The notes under the pieces were generated by a model. It did not search any database. It worked only from the letters and a program-made list of their open reading frames with translations, and was not told the DNA's origin. A stretch of DNA of 15,883 bases from assembly GCA_028292565.1 (NCBI GenBank), contig JAQGMD010000343.1, positions 1 to 15,883 of the forward strand. Direction: 5' to 3'. The stretch comes from Burkholderia sp. Lineage in GTDB: Bacteria > Pseudomonadota > Gammaproteobacteria > Burkholderiales > Burkholderiaceae. Numbering within the stretch: position 1 is the stretch's first letter; every line of letters starts with the position of its first letter. Positions 6,847 through 14,190 of the stretch are shown piece by piece. The translations under genes and the position numbers were made by a program.

Positions 6847-7590
6847 TTAATTGCGCGCGTGCGACACCTGGAAACCCTCCACGCCATCCAGCGCGGACAG
6901 GTCGTGCGCAAGATCGCTGAGTCGCCGGCCGCTGATCTTGTTCAATGCAATGGCAACGAAGTGCCATTCCGCCTTGCCGTGCTCCATCGATATCCAGATC
7001 GAGCCGCCGGCGATTTCGTAACCGCCGCGAAGCAGGTCGGCGCGCAACGCGTCTTCATGCGGCACAAAATGCGTCTTAAATCGCAACACGATGGCAATTG
7101 CCTGGCGGGCCGGCAGCCAGCGCCCAAGCAAGGGGATCCATACCATGCACAGAGCCGACAGCAACGCCAGCAGGATCGCTGACAGGTAAAACCCGATCCC
7201 CACCAATATCCCGATCACCGACGCCGCCCAGATCGAGGCCGCGGTGGTCAATCCACTGATGTTGAAGCCTTCTTTCATGATCACGCCGGCGCCGAGAAAA
7301 CCGATGCCGGTGACTATTCCCTGGATCACGCGTGTGGGATCGGCGCCGAGTCCGATCGGAACGTGCCCGCCGTACCATTCGCCCGGATAGCCGGCGATGA
7401 CTGTCAGCGCCGCCGACGCCATGCAGACCAGGCCATAAGTGCGCATGCCGGCCGCTCGCCCATGGTAAAAGCGCTCATAACCGACCAGCAGCCCAAGCAT
7501 CAGCGCGCCGGCAAGGCTGAAGAAAACGATGAGGTTGGTATCCAGCACGGAACCGGACCAGAAATCTCCCATGGATTGCATCGACAGCAT
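6847..7590 (-). CDS. MgtC/SapB family membrane protein
   Basis: A 247-residue inner-membrane protein. The MgtC/SapB signature segments are visible: GLLVGYERFYHGRAAGMRTY (33-52) and GIGFLGAGVIMKEG (95-108), followed by GLTTAASIWAASVIG (113-127). Helices lie near 18-38, 52-68, 86-104, 115-133 and 135-153, followed by a cytoplasmic C-terminal domain (about 160-247) of the ACT-like kind found in longer MgtC proteins. In pathogens MgtC supports growth at low magnesium and modulates the F-type ATP synthase; for environmental homologues the role is uncertain. The start has AGGA 8 nt upstream, with in-frame Met codons also at residues 4 and 7. It lies 35 nt after the regulator gene on the same strand, so the two are probably one transcript. 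Confidence 0.9.
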   Translation of the reverse strand: MLSMQSMGDFWSGSVLDTNLIVFFSLAGALMLGLLVGYERFYHGRAAGMRTYGLVCMASAALTVIAGYPGEWYGGHVPIGLGADPTRVIQGIVTGIGFLGAGVIMKEGFNISGLTTAASIWAASVIGILVGIGFYLSAILLALLSALCMVWIPLLGRWLPARQAIAIVLRFKTHFVPHEDALRADLLRGGYEIAGGSIWISMEHGKAEWHFVAIALNKISGRRLSDLAHDLSALDGVEGFQVSHARN

Positions 7591-7625
7591 AGCTAGTGTC
7601 CTGTACTAGGTTTTACTTGTACGAA

Positions 7626-8327
7626 TCAAGCACGGAATTGCCGCAGTCCGTCCAGGTCCAGTATCTGGATGCCACCATAGTCGACCTTCAGCAGGCCTTC
7701 CTTCTCCAATACCTGCAAGGCCTGGTTCGCACGCTGGCGCGACGCGCCCGACAGGTAGCCGACTTCTTCCTGCGATATCTGCAGCAATGTATCGGTGCCT
7801 GGATAAAGGTAGGGATTGAACAGCGCCGCCAGGCAGCGCGCAACCTTGGTGTCGACGTCGAGCAGGCGGTCAAACTCCACCATGCCGATGAACTGGCCGA
7901 GGCGCTCGTTCAGTTGCAGCAGCAGAAAGCGGTTGAACGGCAGGCTGTTATCCAGCAGCCAGCCGAAGGTTGAGGCCGGCATGCGGGCAATGCGGCTGTC
8001 GCGCAATGCGGTCACATCGTATTTGCGCCGTTCCTGCTTGAGCAAGGTGCCCTCCCCGAGCCAGCCGCCCGAATGAACGCCGGCGAAAGTGACCGCCTTG
8101 CCTTCGGGTGAATTGTTGTTGATCTTGACCAGGCCATCCATAACGCCGATCCAGCAATCGACCATCTCCCCTTTGCGGCAGACGAATCCGCCCTTGGGCA
8201 CGAACTGTTCGGTGGTATCCGCTTCCACACGCGCCATCTGCCCGGGCGTCAGGAGCTTTGCCCAGATGGCCTGGCGGAGCAACTCACAAAGCGGAGGCTG
8301 AATTGAAGTCCTTGTGCAGTTCGCCAA
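7626..8327 (-). CDS. Crp/Fnr-family transcriptional regulator
   Basis: A 233-residue regulator with an N-terminal cyclic-nucleotide-binding-type barrel (about 25-130), a dimer helix (about 132-165) and a C-terminal winged helix-turn-helix (about 183-215: QISQEEVGYLSGASRQRANQAL). The start is a TTG at 8327, supported by GAGGA about 7 nt upstream; no ATG gives the full barrel. Cysteines at 4, 14, 50, 58, 165 and 148 do not match the FNR Fe-S pattern, so it is probably not an FNR-type oxygen sensor. The effector is unknown. It sits directly upstream of the MgtC-type gene and divergent from the broken ligase locus, either of which could be its target. Confidence 0.88.
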   Translation of the reverse strand: MANCTRTSIQPPLCELLRQAIWAKLLTPGQMARVEADTTEQFVPKGGFVCRKGEMVDCWIGVMDGLVKINNNSPEGKAVTFAGVHSGGWLGEGTLLKQERRKYDVTALRDSRIARMPASTFGWLLDNSLPFNRFLLLQLNERLGQFIGMVEFDRLLDVDTKVARCLAALFNPYLYPGTDTLLQISQEEVGYLSGASRQRANQALQVLEKEGLLKVDYGGIQILDLDGLRQFRA

Positions 8328-8622
8328 CGATAGTCCTCGTCAAACAGGGTTTCGATAGCATACAGCTTATGAAGCGTCTCATGCCGCGCAGAATATGGTT
8401 CGTCCTTCCACGGCCTGCGGATGGTGCGACACACTAAGGAAGGCCTAAATAAAAAGCCGATTGTCAGGCAGATGACAGCACACCAGCGGGGAAGTCTCTA
8501 GTATGCTGCAATAACGGTCGCCTCCGGCACCACGCCGGGCGATGAGAAATACAAGACCCCGTCCACACGGCGCATGGCTCTCGATTTCGATGGCTGTCGC
8601 CGTTATAAGAGAGAGTGGGACA
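8328..8622. other. 295-nt divergent intergenic region
   Basis: This is the shared upstream region of the Crp/Fnr-type regulator (-) and the broken acyl-CoA synthetase (+). I looked for FNR/CRP-type dyads and clear -35/-10 pairs and found none convincing. Short open frames run through it on both strands, without ribosome sites or recognisable products. Confidence 0.4.
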
Positions 8623-9490
8623 ATGGAGACGACAACCCAGCCCGAAGATGGCACCTTCCCGCGCTTATTGCTGCAGCATGCGCAAATGCGCCCGAACCAG
8701 CCGGCCTTCCGCGAGAAGGACCTTGGCATCTGGCAGACATCGAACTGGGCGCAGGTTGGCAACGAAGTGCGCGCGCTTGCCTGCGGCCTGGCCGCAATGG
8801 GCTTCCGGCGCGGGATGAACCTCGCGATCATCGGCGACAACCGGCCGCGCCTGTATTGGGCGATGGCGGCGGCACAATGGCTCGGCGGCGTTGCGGTGCC
8901 GCTGTATCAGGATGCTCCCGCAGTCGATATGGCCTACGTGCTGGAGAACGCCGAGGTCGAATTCGTGATCGCCGAAGACCAGGAGCAGGTCGACAAACTG
9001 CTGGAAATCCGGCAGACCCTCCCCGGCATTGCCCACATCGTGTTCGATGACGACCGCGGCATGCGTCATTACCAGCAACCCGGCCTCGTTTCTTATGAAA
9101 AGGTGCAGCAGCTCGGGCGCGAGTTCGAGGGCGAGAATCCTTACTTCTTCATGAACGAACTGAACGCCGGCGCCGGAGATGACGTCGCGATCATGCTGTA
9201 CACCTCCGGCACCACCGGCAAACCGAAGGGCGTATGCCTCACCCATGAGGCAATGATCACGGCCGCGCGGGGCGGTGTCGGTTTCGACAAGCTATCGGGC
9301 GAAGAAGACATCCTGTCGTACCTGCCGATGGCATGGGTGGGCGACAACCTGTTCTCCTACGCGCAGCAAATGGTCGCCGGTTACACGGTGAACTGTCCGG
9401 AATCGGGCGCTACGGTCACGACCGATATGCGTGAAATCGGGCCTACGTATTATTTCGCGCCGCCGCGCATCTTTGAAAACATGCTGACCA
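8623..9490 (+). pseudogene. acyl-CoA synthetase (AMP-forming), N-terminal remnant
   Basis: About 289 residues of an AMP-forming long-chain acyl-CoA synthetase-like enzyme. Visible features are the N-terminal FPRLLLQHAQMRPNQPAFREK opening, the ATP/AMP motif LYTSGTTGKPKG (about 192-203), YLPMAWVGDNLFSYAQ, and PPRIFENMLT, which normally sits about half way through such enzymes. Homologues are around 600 residues or more. After ENMLT the expected sequence stops abruptly near base 9490, and the frame runs into about 120 unrelated Arg/His/Pro-rich residues to a stop at 9846. That tail is the out-of-frame reading of a different ligase. ATG 8623 is chosen from the family-like beginning; the ribosome site is weak. 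The C-terminal half of the adenylation domain, including its catalytic lysine region, is missing, so the product should be inactive. Confidence 0.85.
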
Positions 9491-9883
9491 TTGATCCGCT
9501 TTGCCACCGGCGACCTGTCCGCAGTGCTCCCCGGCACAACCCCCTGCGGCCGCACCAACACGCGCATCAAGCGCTGGATGGGGCGTGCCGACCAGACCAC
9601 CAAGATTCGCGCGATGTTTGTCCATCCGTCGCAAGTCGCCGAAATCGCACAGCGCCATCCCGAGATACTGAAGGCGCGCCTGATTGTGACCGGCGAAATG
9701 GCCAACGATGTAATGACGCTCCACTGCGAAGTACGCGACCCGATCGCGGTCGATCCGAAGCGACCGGCCATCGTGGAAACGATACGCGATGTCACAAAAC
9801 TGCGTGGCGAAGTGATCCTGCTCGCCCCCGGCAGCCTGCCAAATGACGGCAAGGTGATCGAGGACGCGCGCAAGTACGAGTGA
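9491..9883 (+). pseudogene. PaaK-like (phenylacetate-CoA ligase family) C-terminal remnant
   Basis: From 9491, shifted relative to the upstream frame, about 130 residues read as the C-terminal domain of a phenylacetate-CoA-ligase-like AMP-binding protein: RFATGDLSAVLPG, CGRTNTRIKRWMGRADQTTK, IRAMFVHPSQVAEIAQRHPE, and then the acetate-domain strand LHCEVRD. The TGDLSAVLPG and GRADQTTK pattern belongs to the PaaK-type group and not to the long-chain synthetase group of the upstream remnant. No start codon or ribosome site serves this frame. The segment is therefore the tail of a second gene that has lost its first two-thirds. Confidence 0.8.
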
Positions 9884-9982
9884 CGCTCGGCAATAAAAGC
9901 CATGCCAAAGTTACCGACAATCGCAATAGCGTTGTAACATCCTGTTCAGGACATCGCTGAGAAAATGCCGGCGCGGATATGC

Positions 9983-10006
9983 GTGTTGTGATTTTTTCTA
10001 CAACAC
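9983..10006. promoter_or_regulatory. inverted repeat upstream of diguanylate cyclase
   Basis: GTGTTGT (9983-9989) and ACAACAC (10000-10006) form a perfect 7-bp inverted repeat with a T-rich 10-nt spacer, ending 21 nt before the start codon. It may be an operator, or a leader hairpin that covers the approach to the ribosome site (AGGAAGG). Confidence 0.4.
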
Positions 10007-10027
10007 CGGCAGCAGGAAGGCAGACAA

Positions 10028-11335
10028 ATGGGCTACGAACGGGATACGCAGCATCCTCATCAACAGCATCTGGCAAGGGAATCATCGACCCCGCCAATTT
10101 ACCTGGTCAACAGCAACGCCTTGCTCGCCGAGGACATGGCGATGCAGCTGCGGTATTTCGGCCATGCGGTGGTCGTGATCGACGGCGTCGCAAAGCTCGC
10201 CGCAGCTATTGCCAATCGCACACCGGCAGCAGTCATCCTCGACTTCGAATTCCGGGATGACATGATGCTCAAGGTCGCCGAGACAGTGCAGAACCGGCCG
10301 GCCGGCAACCGCCGTTTTCCGATCATGCTGATATCGAACCGCGGCAGTTTCAAGGCACGGCTCGCCGCCGCTCATGCAGGCGCCGATTGTTATTTCGTCA
10401 GGCCGGTCGACATGGTGGCGCTGACCGACAGCATAGACACGCTGGTGCTCTCCAAGGAAACGCATCCGTATCGCATCCTGATGATCAGCGATGAGCCTGT
10501 GACGTCGGAACATTACGCCAGGGTCTTGCGCGATGCAGGCATGGACGTGAGGTTGCTGGGACAGCCGACCGAGATTTTTGTGGAGTTCGATGAATATCGA
10601 CCGGAACTGGCGGTGATGGATGTCTCGCTGCCCGCCTGTACCGGCGCCGACCTGACCAGGCTGATCCGGCAAAACAATGTCTATCTCGATGTGCCCATCA
10701 TTTTCCTGTCCGGCGACGGCTCGCCCTCTGCGCGCATGGATGCCATCCAGTCGGGCGCCGAAGACTTCCTCGTCAAGCCGGTCGAACCGGGGCACCTGAT
10801 TGCTTCTGTGGCAAGCCGGGCCGAGCGATATCGGTCGCTGCGCGGGCTGATCATGCGCGACAGCCTGACCGGGTTGTTCAATCACTCGGCGATCAAGGAA
10901 TACCTGTCGCGTTCGATCTCGAGCACCGATCGTTCGCACGCGCCGCTTGCGCTGGCCATGATCGACCTGGATTTTTTCAAGCGCATCAATGACAGTTACG
11001 GGCACCCGGTGGGCGACCATGTGATCCGCGGATTGTCGCGGCTGCTGCAACAGCGGCTGCGGCGCGGTGACGTCATCGGCCGTTACGGCGGGGAAGAATT
11101 CGCAGTGATACTGCCGGCCACTTCCGCCGCCGCCGCGATGAGCGTGATCGACCAGATCCGCGAAGCGTTTTCAAAGATCCGGCATCAGGCCGATGAATGC
11201 GAATTCACCGCCACGTTTTCTGCAGGGGTGGCCGATATCGTCGGGCATGCCGACGCGGAGTCGCTGTTCCGGGCTGCCGATGCCGCGCTGTACAAAGCCA
11301 AGCACAACGGGCGCAACCGGATCGAAATGGATTAG
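10028..11335 (+). CDS. PleD-like diguanylate cyclase, REC-REC-GGDEF
   Basis: A 435-residue cytoplasmic response regulator that should make cyclic di-GMP from two GTP. It has two receiver domains (about 23-140 and 148-262) and a GGDEF domain (about 272-435). REC2 is canonical: Asp155/Glu156, phospho-acceptor Asp198 (VMDVS) and Lys250 (LVKPV). REC1 is degenerate: the acidic pair is replaced (YLVNSN), and the lysine position is Arg125 (FVRPV), although Asp72 remains. The cyclase domain has DSLTGLFN (278-285), Asp313 and the active GGEEF (354-358). A product-inhibition I-site, RRGD (345-348), lies five residues before it. The start has AGGAAGG 7-8 nt upstream. The order matches Caulobacter PleD, in which REC1 serves as a dimerisation adaptor. 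No cognate kinase gene is nearby. Confidence 0.95.
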   Translation: MGYERDTQHPHQQHLARESSTPPIYLVNSNALLAEDMAMQLRYFGHAVVVIDGVAKLAAAIANRTPAAVILDFEFRDDMMLKVAETVQNRPAGNRRFPIMLISNRGSFKARLAAAHAGADCYFVRPVDMVALTDSIDTLVLSKETHPYRILMISDEPVTSEHYARVLRDAGMDVRLLGQPTEIFVEFDEYRPELAVMDVSLPACTGADLTRLIRQNNVYLDVPIIFLSGDGSPSARMDAIQSGAEDFLVKPVEPGHLIASVASRAERYRSLRGLIMRDSLTGLFNHSAIKEYLSRSISSTDRSHAPLALAMIDLDFFKRINDSYGHPVGDHVIRGLSRLLQQRLRRGDVIGRYGGEEFAVILPATSAAAAMSVIDQIREAFSKIRHQADECEFTATFSAGVADIVGHADAESLFRAADAALYKAKHNGRNRIEMD

Positions 11336-11340
11336 GGACC

Positions 11341-11368
11341 GCGCAGGGACGATCCTTCCGCCCTGTGC
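11341..11368. terminator. weak hairpin after diguanylate cyclase
   Basis: GCGCAGGG and CCCTGTGC pair over 8 bp with one G-T wobble and a 12-nt loop, 5 nt after the stop codon and between convergent genes. No T-run follows, so it is a low-confidence terminator. Confidence 0.3.
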
Positions 11369-11395
11369 ACAATCAGGGGCTGTCTTGGCAAACTG

Positions 11396-11677
11396 TCACT
11401 TTCGCCTGGATGTCTTGCCGGTATCCGACGGATTCACCGGTGACGGGCCGGGCGGATTGTTCACCACCGCATCCACGCCGCGGGTTTCCCTCAGGTCGGT
11501 ATCCACCTGCCCGTCCATCAAATCCTTATACGCCTGCTTCATGTCATCGCGCGGCGGCCCCGGCCTGGTTGCCTGGCTGTCATGCGATTCGTCGCGCTCG
11601 TGCGGCAGGCGTGGTGTCGATTCCTTCCGCGAAGGCGGCGTCGTTTTCACTTCGAGCTGTTTGGAAGCAGTGCCCAT
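11396..11677 (-). CDS. small hydrophilic hypothetical protein
   Basis: A 93-residue protein starting MGTASKQLEVKTTPP with a good ribosome site (AAGGA, 7 nt). It is very hydrophilic, with Arg/Lys, Asp/Glu, Pro and Ser throughout and no signal peptide or membrane segment. A central stretch, LPHERDESHDSQ, is followed by DDMKQAYKDLMDGQVDTDLRETRGVDAVVN, the only part that looks helical and conserved. The ends are probably disordered. I recall similar short proteins in Oxalobacteraceae but know no function. The frame is open upstream to 11779 without support. It is convergent with the diguanylate cyclase gene. Confidence 0.7.
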   Translation of the reverse strand: MGTASKQLEVKTTPPSRKESTPRLPHERDESHDSQATRPGPPRDDMKQAYKDLMDGQVDTDLRETRGVDAVVNNPPGPSPVNPSDTGKTSRRK

Positions 11678-11792
11678 TGCAAATCCTTGATATGTTGGCA
11701 ATATCCATTCGAGCCGTCCGCTGCGCAAAGATTCCCGGGTTTCCGGAAAACAGCCTTGACGACGGTCACCTCTTCGCATGGCTACGCAGCGC

Positions 11793-11808
11793 GGGCCTGC
11801 TCAGGCCC
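11793..11808. terminator. weak hairpin overlapping the DUF1330 stop codon
   Basis: GGGCCT, a 4-nt loop and AGGCCC form a 6-bp stem that covers the end of the minus-strand DUF1330 gene. It has no T-run. It may be chance in GC-rich DNA or a short 3'-end structure. Confidence 0.25.
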
Positions 11809-12103
11809 CTTCAACAATGAATAGCCGACCGATCGAGTTGGCCAATCGGATCTCCCGCGCCTTGCTATACTCGACCGAGTCATACCAGGCATGCGCCTGG
11901 TCGAGCGAGGCAAATTCGACGATGACCGTGCGCCACTGGTCGTTGTGTTGTTCATCCATGCCTTCGCGCTGCACACGCGTGCCGCCGCGCACCAGGAACC
12001 GCGCGCCGTACTTATCGGCGGCAGCCGTCGACAGCTCGCGGTACTCGGCGTAGCCGTCCGGATTGGTGACATTGATTTCTGCGACTACATAAGCTTTTTT
12101 CAT
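11801..12103 (-). CDS. DUF1330 family protein
   Basis: A 100-residue protein with the DUF1330 pattern (dimeric alpha-beta barrel fold): opening MKKAYVVAEINVTNPDGYAEY, then KYGARFLVRGG (about 31-41), IVEFASLDQAHAWYDSVEY (about 65-83) and a closing RLFIVEG strand. The start at 12103 has GGAGA about 5 nt upstream; longer readings to 12223 lack support. The biochemical role of the family is unknown. The gene lies 123 nt upstream of the hydrophilic hypothetical gene on the same strand and is divergent from the phosphoribosyltransferase gene. Confidence 0.9.
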   Translation of the reverse strand: MKKAYVVAEINVTNPDGYAEYRELSTAAADKYGARFLVRGGTRVQREGMDEQHNDQWRTVIVEFASLDQAHAWYDSVEYSKAREIRLANSIGRLFIVEGA

Positions 12104-12297
12104 GGGGTCTCCGTATGGTGCCTGGGGTGTTAAACAAAGGGCAAGCGTAGCATCATTGCGATGATTCATTTGCCATGCCGCCCGGTGCCGCCGATGCCGT
12201 TCCGCCCTGTGAAGCGGGCGCATCTTGTGTTATCGTCGTACCCCGTTTTTGCCCCCGGGTTCCCACCGGTCCACTTCTGTTTTCGAGGTCTGGCACC

Positions 12298-12882
12298 ATG
12301 CCGAATAACGAGTCACTCTCCCATCGCGACAAAGCGCTCGCCCTGCTTTCCAAAGCCGAAGAAGTTTACAGCGCAGAGGCTGTCCAGGCAGCCGTTGACA
12401 AGGTCGCACAGGAACTTAACCAACGCTTCGATCATGATGCCGGCGCACCGTTTCCGCTGGTGCTCGGCGTGATGGGCGGCGCGGTCGTCTTCGCCGGTCA
12501 GTTGCTGACGCGCTTGCGCTTCCCGCTGGAGTTCGATTACATCCACGTCACGCGCTATGGCAGCAAGGACAAGGGCGGCACCATCGAATGGAAAGTCGAG
12601 CCGCGCGCGGATGTGCGGGGACGCACGCTGATCGTGCTGGACGACATACTCGACGAAGGCGAGACGTTGGCCCACGTGAAGGAACGCCTGCTGGCAATGG
12701 GCGCCGCGGAAGTCGTGCTGGCCGTGTTTGCGGACAAGGATATCGGCAAGACCAAGCCGGTGTTGCCGGATCATGTCGGGCTGGTTTTGCCTGACAAGTT
12801 CGTGGTCGGGTACGGGATGGATGCGTACGGCTACTGGAGGAATTTGCCAGGGATCTGGGCAATCCAGACTGGTGGGCAGTAG
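12298..12882 (+). CDS. hypoxanthine(-guanine) phosphoribosyltransferase
   Basis: A 194-residue purine-salvage enzyme that should transfer phosphoribose from PRPP to hypoxanthine or guanine in the cytoplasm. The PRPP-binding loop is LIVLDDILDEGETL (111-124). The family-typical GVMGGAVVFAGQLL (57-70) and FDYIHVTRYGSKDKGG segment (79-94) are present, as are the base-binding Lys/Val/Asp region KFVVGYGMD and YWRNLPGIW near the end. ATG 12298 is chosen because the alignment begins there and GAGG lies about 9 nt upstream; the frame extends to 12175 without support. The gene seems to be a single transcription unit. An inverted-repeat element follows its stop. Confidence 0.9.
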   Translation: MPNNESLSHRDKALALLSKAEEVYSAEAVQAAVDKVAQELNQRFDHDAGAPFPLVLGVMGGAVVFAGQLLTRLRFPLEFDYIHVTRYGSKDKGGTIEWKVEPRADVRGRTLIVLDDILDEGETLAHVKERLLAMGAAEVVLAVFADKDIGKTKPVLPDHVGLVLPDKFVVGYGMDAYGYWRNLPGIWAIQTGGQ

Positions 12883-12912
12883 CAACTCCCGCCGCTCTCA
12901 TTGCACGGGAAA

Positions 12913-12999
12913 GCTCCGTAGGTGGGTTTCACGCACCAATGATTGTCGGCCAGCCGATGATATCGCCCATGCGCGGTGAATTGGTGCGTGGAACGGAGC
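12913..12999. repeat. interrupted inverted repeat (REP/MITE-like) between genes
   Basis: Outer arms GCTCCGT (12913-12919) and ACGGAGC (12993-12999) and inner arms CACGCACCAAT (12930-12940) and ATTGGTGCGTG (12980-12990) are exact complements around a 39-nt centre. The centre holds a small hairpin (TCGGC CA GCCGA, 12946-12957). A GTAGGTGGG segment at 12918-12926 resembles the GTAG-plus-palindrome heads of the REP units at 15100-15730. It is probably a small dispersed element that may also stop transcription after the phosphoribosyltransferase gene. Confidence 0.55.
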
Positions 13000-13079
13000 A
13001 TGCCGGCACATGGGAGAACCTGGGGCTGGCAGAAATCCAGGCGATGACTGCAGTAACACGCTCCCCTGGCTTCAAAGTC

Positions 13080-14042
13080 TTATAGCGCGAGCCGCTTCCG
13101 GGCGGCTGCGTATTCCGCTTTCATGCGCTCGACCAGTTCAGCCACGCCCGGCACATCCTCCATCAGGCCGACGCCCTGGCCCGCGCCCCAGATATCGCGC
13201 CATGCCTTGGCTTTGCTTCCGCCGCCGGAGCCGAAGTTCATCGCGGTCTTGTCCGCGATCGGCAGGTTCTCCGGATCGAGGCCGGCCGCGACTATCGATT
13301 TCTTCAGGTAGTTGCCGTGTACGCCGGTGAAGAGGTTGGTATAAATCACATCGGCGGCAGTTGATTCAAGAATCGCCTGGCGATACGCATCGTCGACATT
13401 GGATTCCTTCGTTGCCAGCCAGCGTGAACCGATGTACGCGAGGTCGGCGCCCATCGCTTGGGCGGCAAGGACGGCATCGCCGGTGGCGATCGAACCGGAC
13501 AAGGCTATCGGTCCGTTGAAGAATTTGCGGACTTCACCCACCAGTGCAAACGGCGACAGCGCGCCCGCATGGCCGCCGGCTCCGGCCGCCACCAGGATCA
13601 ATCCATCGACGCCCGCCTCCAGCGCCTTGTTCGCATGGCGGATGGAAATCACGTCGTGCAACACGATCCCGCCATAACTGTGAATCGCATCGAGCATTTC
13701 CTGCGGCGGCGCGCGCAGGCTCGAGATGATGATCGGCACCTGATGCTTCACGCACATCGCGACATCTTCCGCCAGGCGGTTGTTTGACTGATGCACGATC
13801 TGGTTGACGGCGATCGGGCCGACCGTCGCGCCCGGATTGGCTTCCTTGTATTCGGCCAGCTCCACCTGGATCTCCGTCAGCCACGTATCGAGCATTTCCG
13901 CCGGTCGGGCGTTCAGTGCCGGAAAGGCGCCCACGATGCCGGCCTTGCACTGCGCCTTCACCAGCGCAGGCCCGCTGGCGATGAACATCGGTGAGCCGAT
14001 CACGGGTAGACTCAGATTTTGCAGCACGACTGGCAATGCCAT
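13080..14042 (-). CDS. nitronate monooxygenase-like FMN protein (2-nitropropane dioxygenase family)
   Basis: A 320-residue TIM-barrel flavoprotein of the nitronate monooxygenase / FabK-like family. Start 14042 has GAGG 6 nt upstream; the frame is open to 14177 without support. Landmarks are LPVIGSPMFIASGPALV (12-28), GPIAVNQIV (75-83), VPIIISSLRAPPQEML (102-117), the FMN-phosphate and catalytic-His loop VAAGAGGHAG (151-160, His158), IALSGSIATGDAV (179-191) and GADLAYIGSRWLATKES (198-214). Such enzymes oxidise alkyl nitronates or, in relatives, reduce enoyl substrates. The true substrate is not evident. It is divergent from the dienoyl-CoA-reductase-like gene and may share regulation with it. 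Confidence 0.87.
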   Translation of the reverse strand: MALPVVLQNLSLPVIGSPMFIASGPALVKAQCKAGIVGAFPALNARPAEMLDTWLTEIQVELAEYKEANPGATVGPIAVNQIVHQSNNRLAEDVAMCVKHQVPIIISSLRAPPQEMLDAIHSYGGIVLHDVISIRHANKALEAGVDGLILVAAGAGGHAGALSPFALVGEVRKFFNGPIALSGSIATGDAVLAAQAMGADLAYIGSRWLATKESNVDDAYRQAILESTAADVIYTNLFTGVHGNYLKKSIVAAGLDPENLPIADKTAMNFGSGGGSKAKAWRDIWGAGQGVGLMEDVPGVAELVERMKAEYAAARKRLAL

Positions 14043-14075
14043 TGGAAACCTCGCAAAGACGGGATGAGGGTTCCG

Positions 14076-14081
14076 ATTATA
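14076..14081 (-). promoter_or_regulatory. candidate -10 box for nitronate monooxygenase-like gene
   Basis: The minus strand reads a perfect TATAAT here, 34 nt before the start codon. No TTGACA-like hexamer stands 16-18 nt upstream, so only the -10 is supported. Confidence 0.35.
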
Positions 14082-14107
14082 GGGTAGAAAAAGAACGGTC
14101 GTGCTAG

Positions 14108-14137
14108 AGCGGATTTCAGCGCCAGGCGAAATCCGCT
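14108..14137. promoter_or_regulatory. perfect 10-bp inverted repeat in divergent promoter region
   Basis: AGCGGATTTC (14108-14117) and GAAATCCGCT (14128-14137) are exact complements with a 10-nt spacer. It lies between the nitronate monooxygenase-like and SDR genes, just beyond the TATAAT of one and before the start of the other. It could be a shared operator, or a dispersed palindrome. Confidence 0.4.
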
Positions 14138-14190
14138 GTGCATTGCAGGCTCTACAACATATATACCTCGATACCATTCAGGAGATAACC

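Noticed and set aside
8249..8434. 61-codon open frame overlapping the start of the Crp/Fnr-type gene
   Set aside because: It overlaps the regulator's N-terminus in another frame, has no ribosome site and no recognisable motif; I could not support a leader peptide.
9491..9883. Sequencing frameshift within a single intact acyl-CoA ligase
   Set aside because: Restoring the frame would still leave a product missing the middle third and mixing motifs of two ligase subfamilies.
10082..11050. 322-codon open frame on the minus strand
   Set aside because: It is entirely antisense to the REC-REC-GGDEF gene, and its His/Arg/Gln-rich product matches no family.
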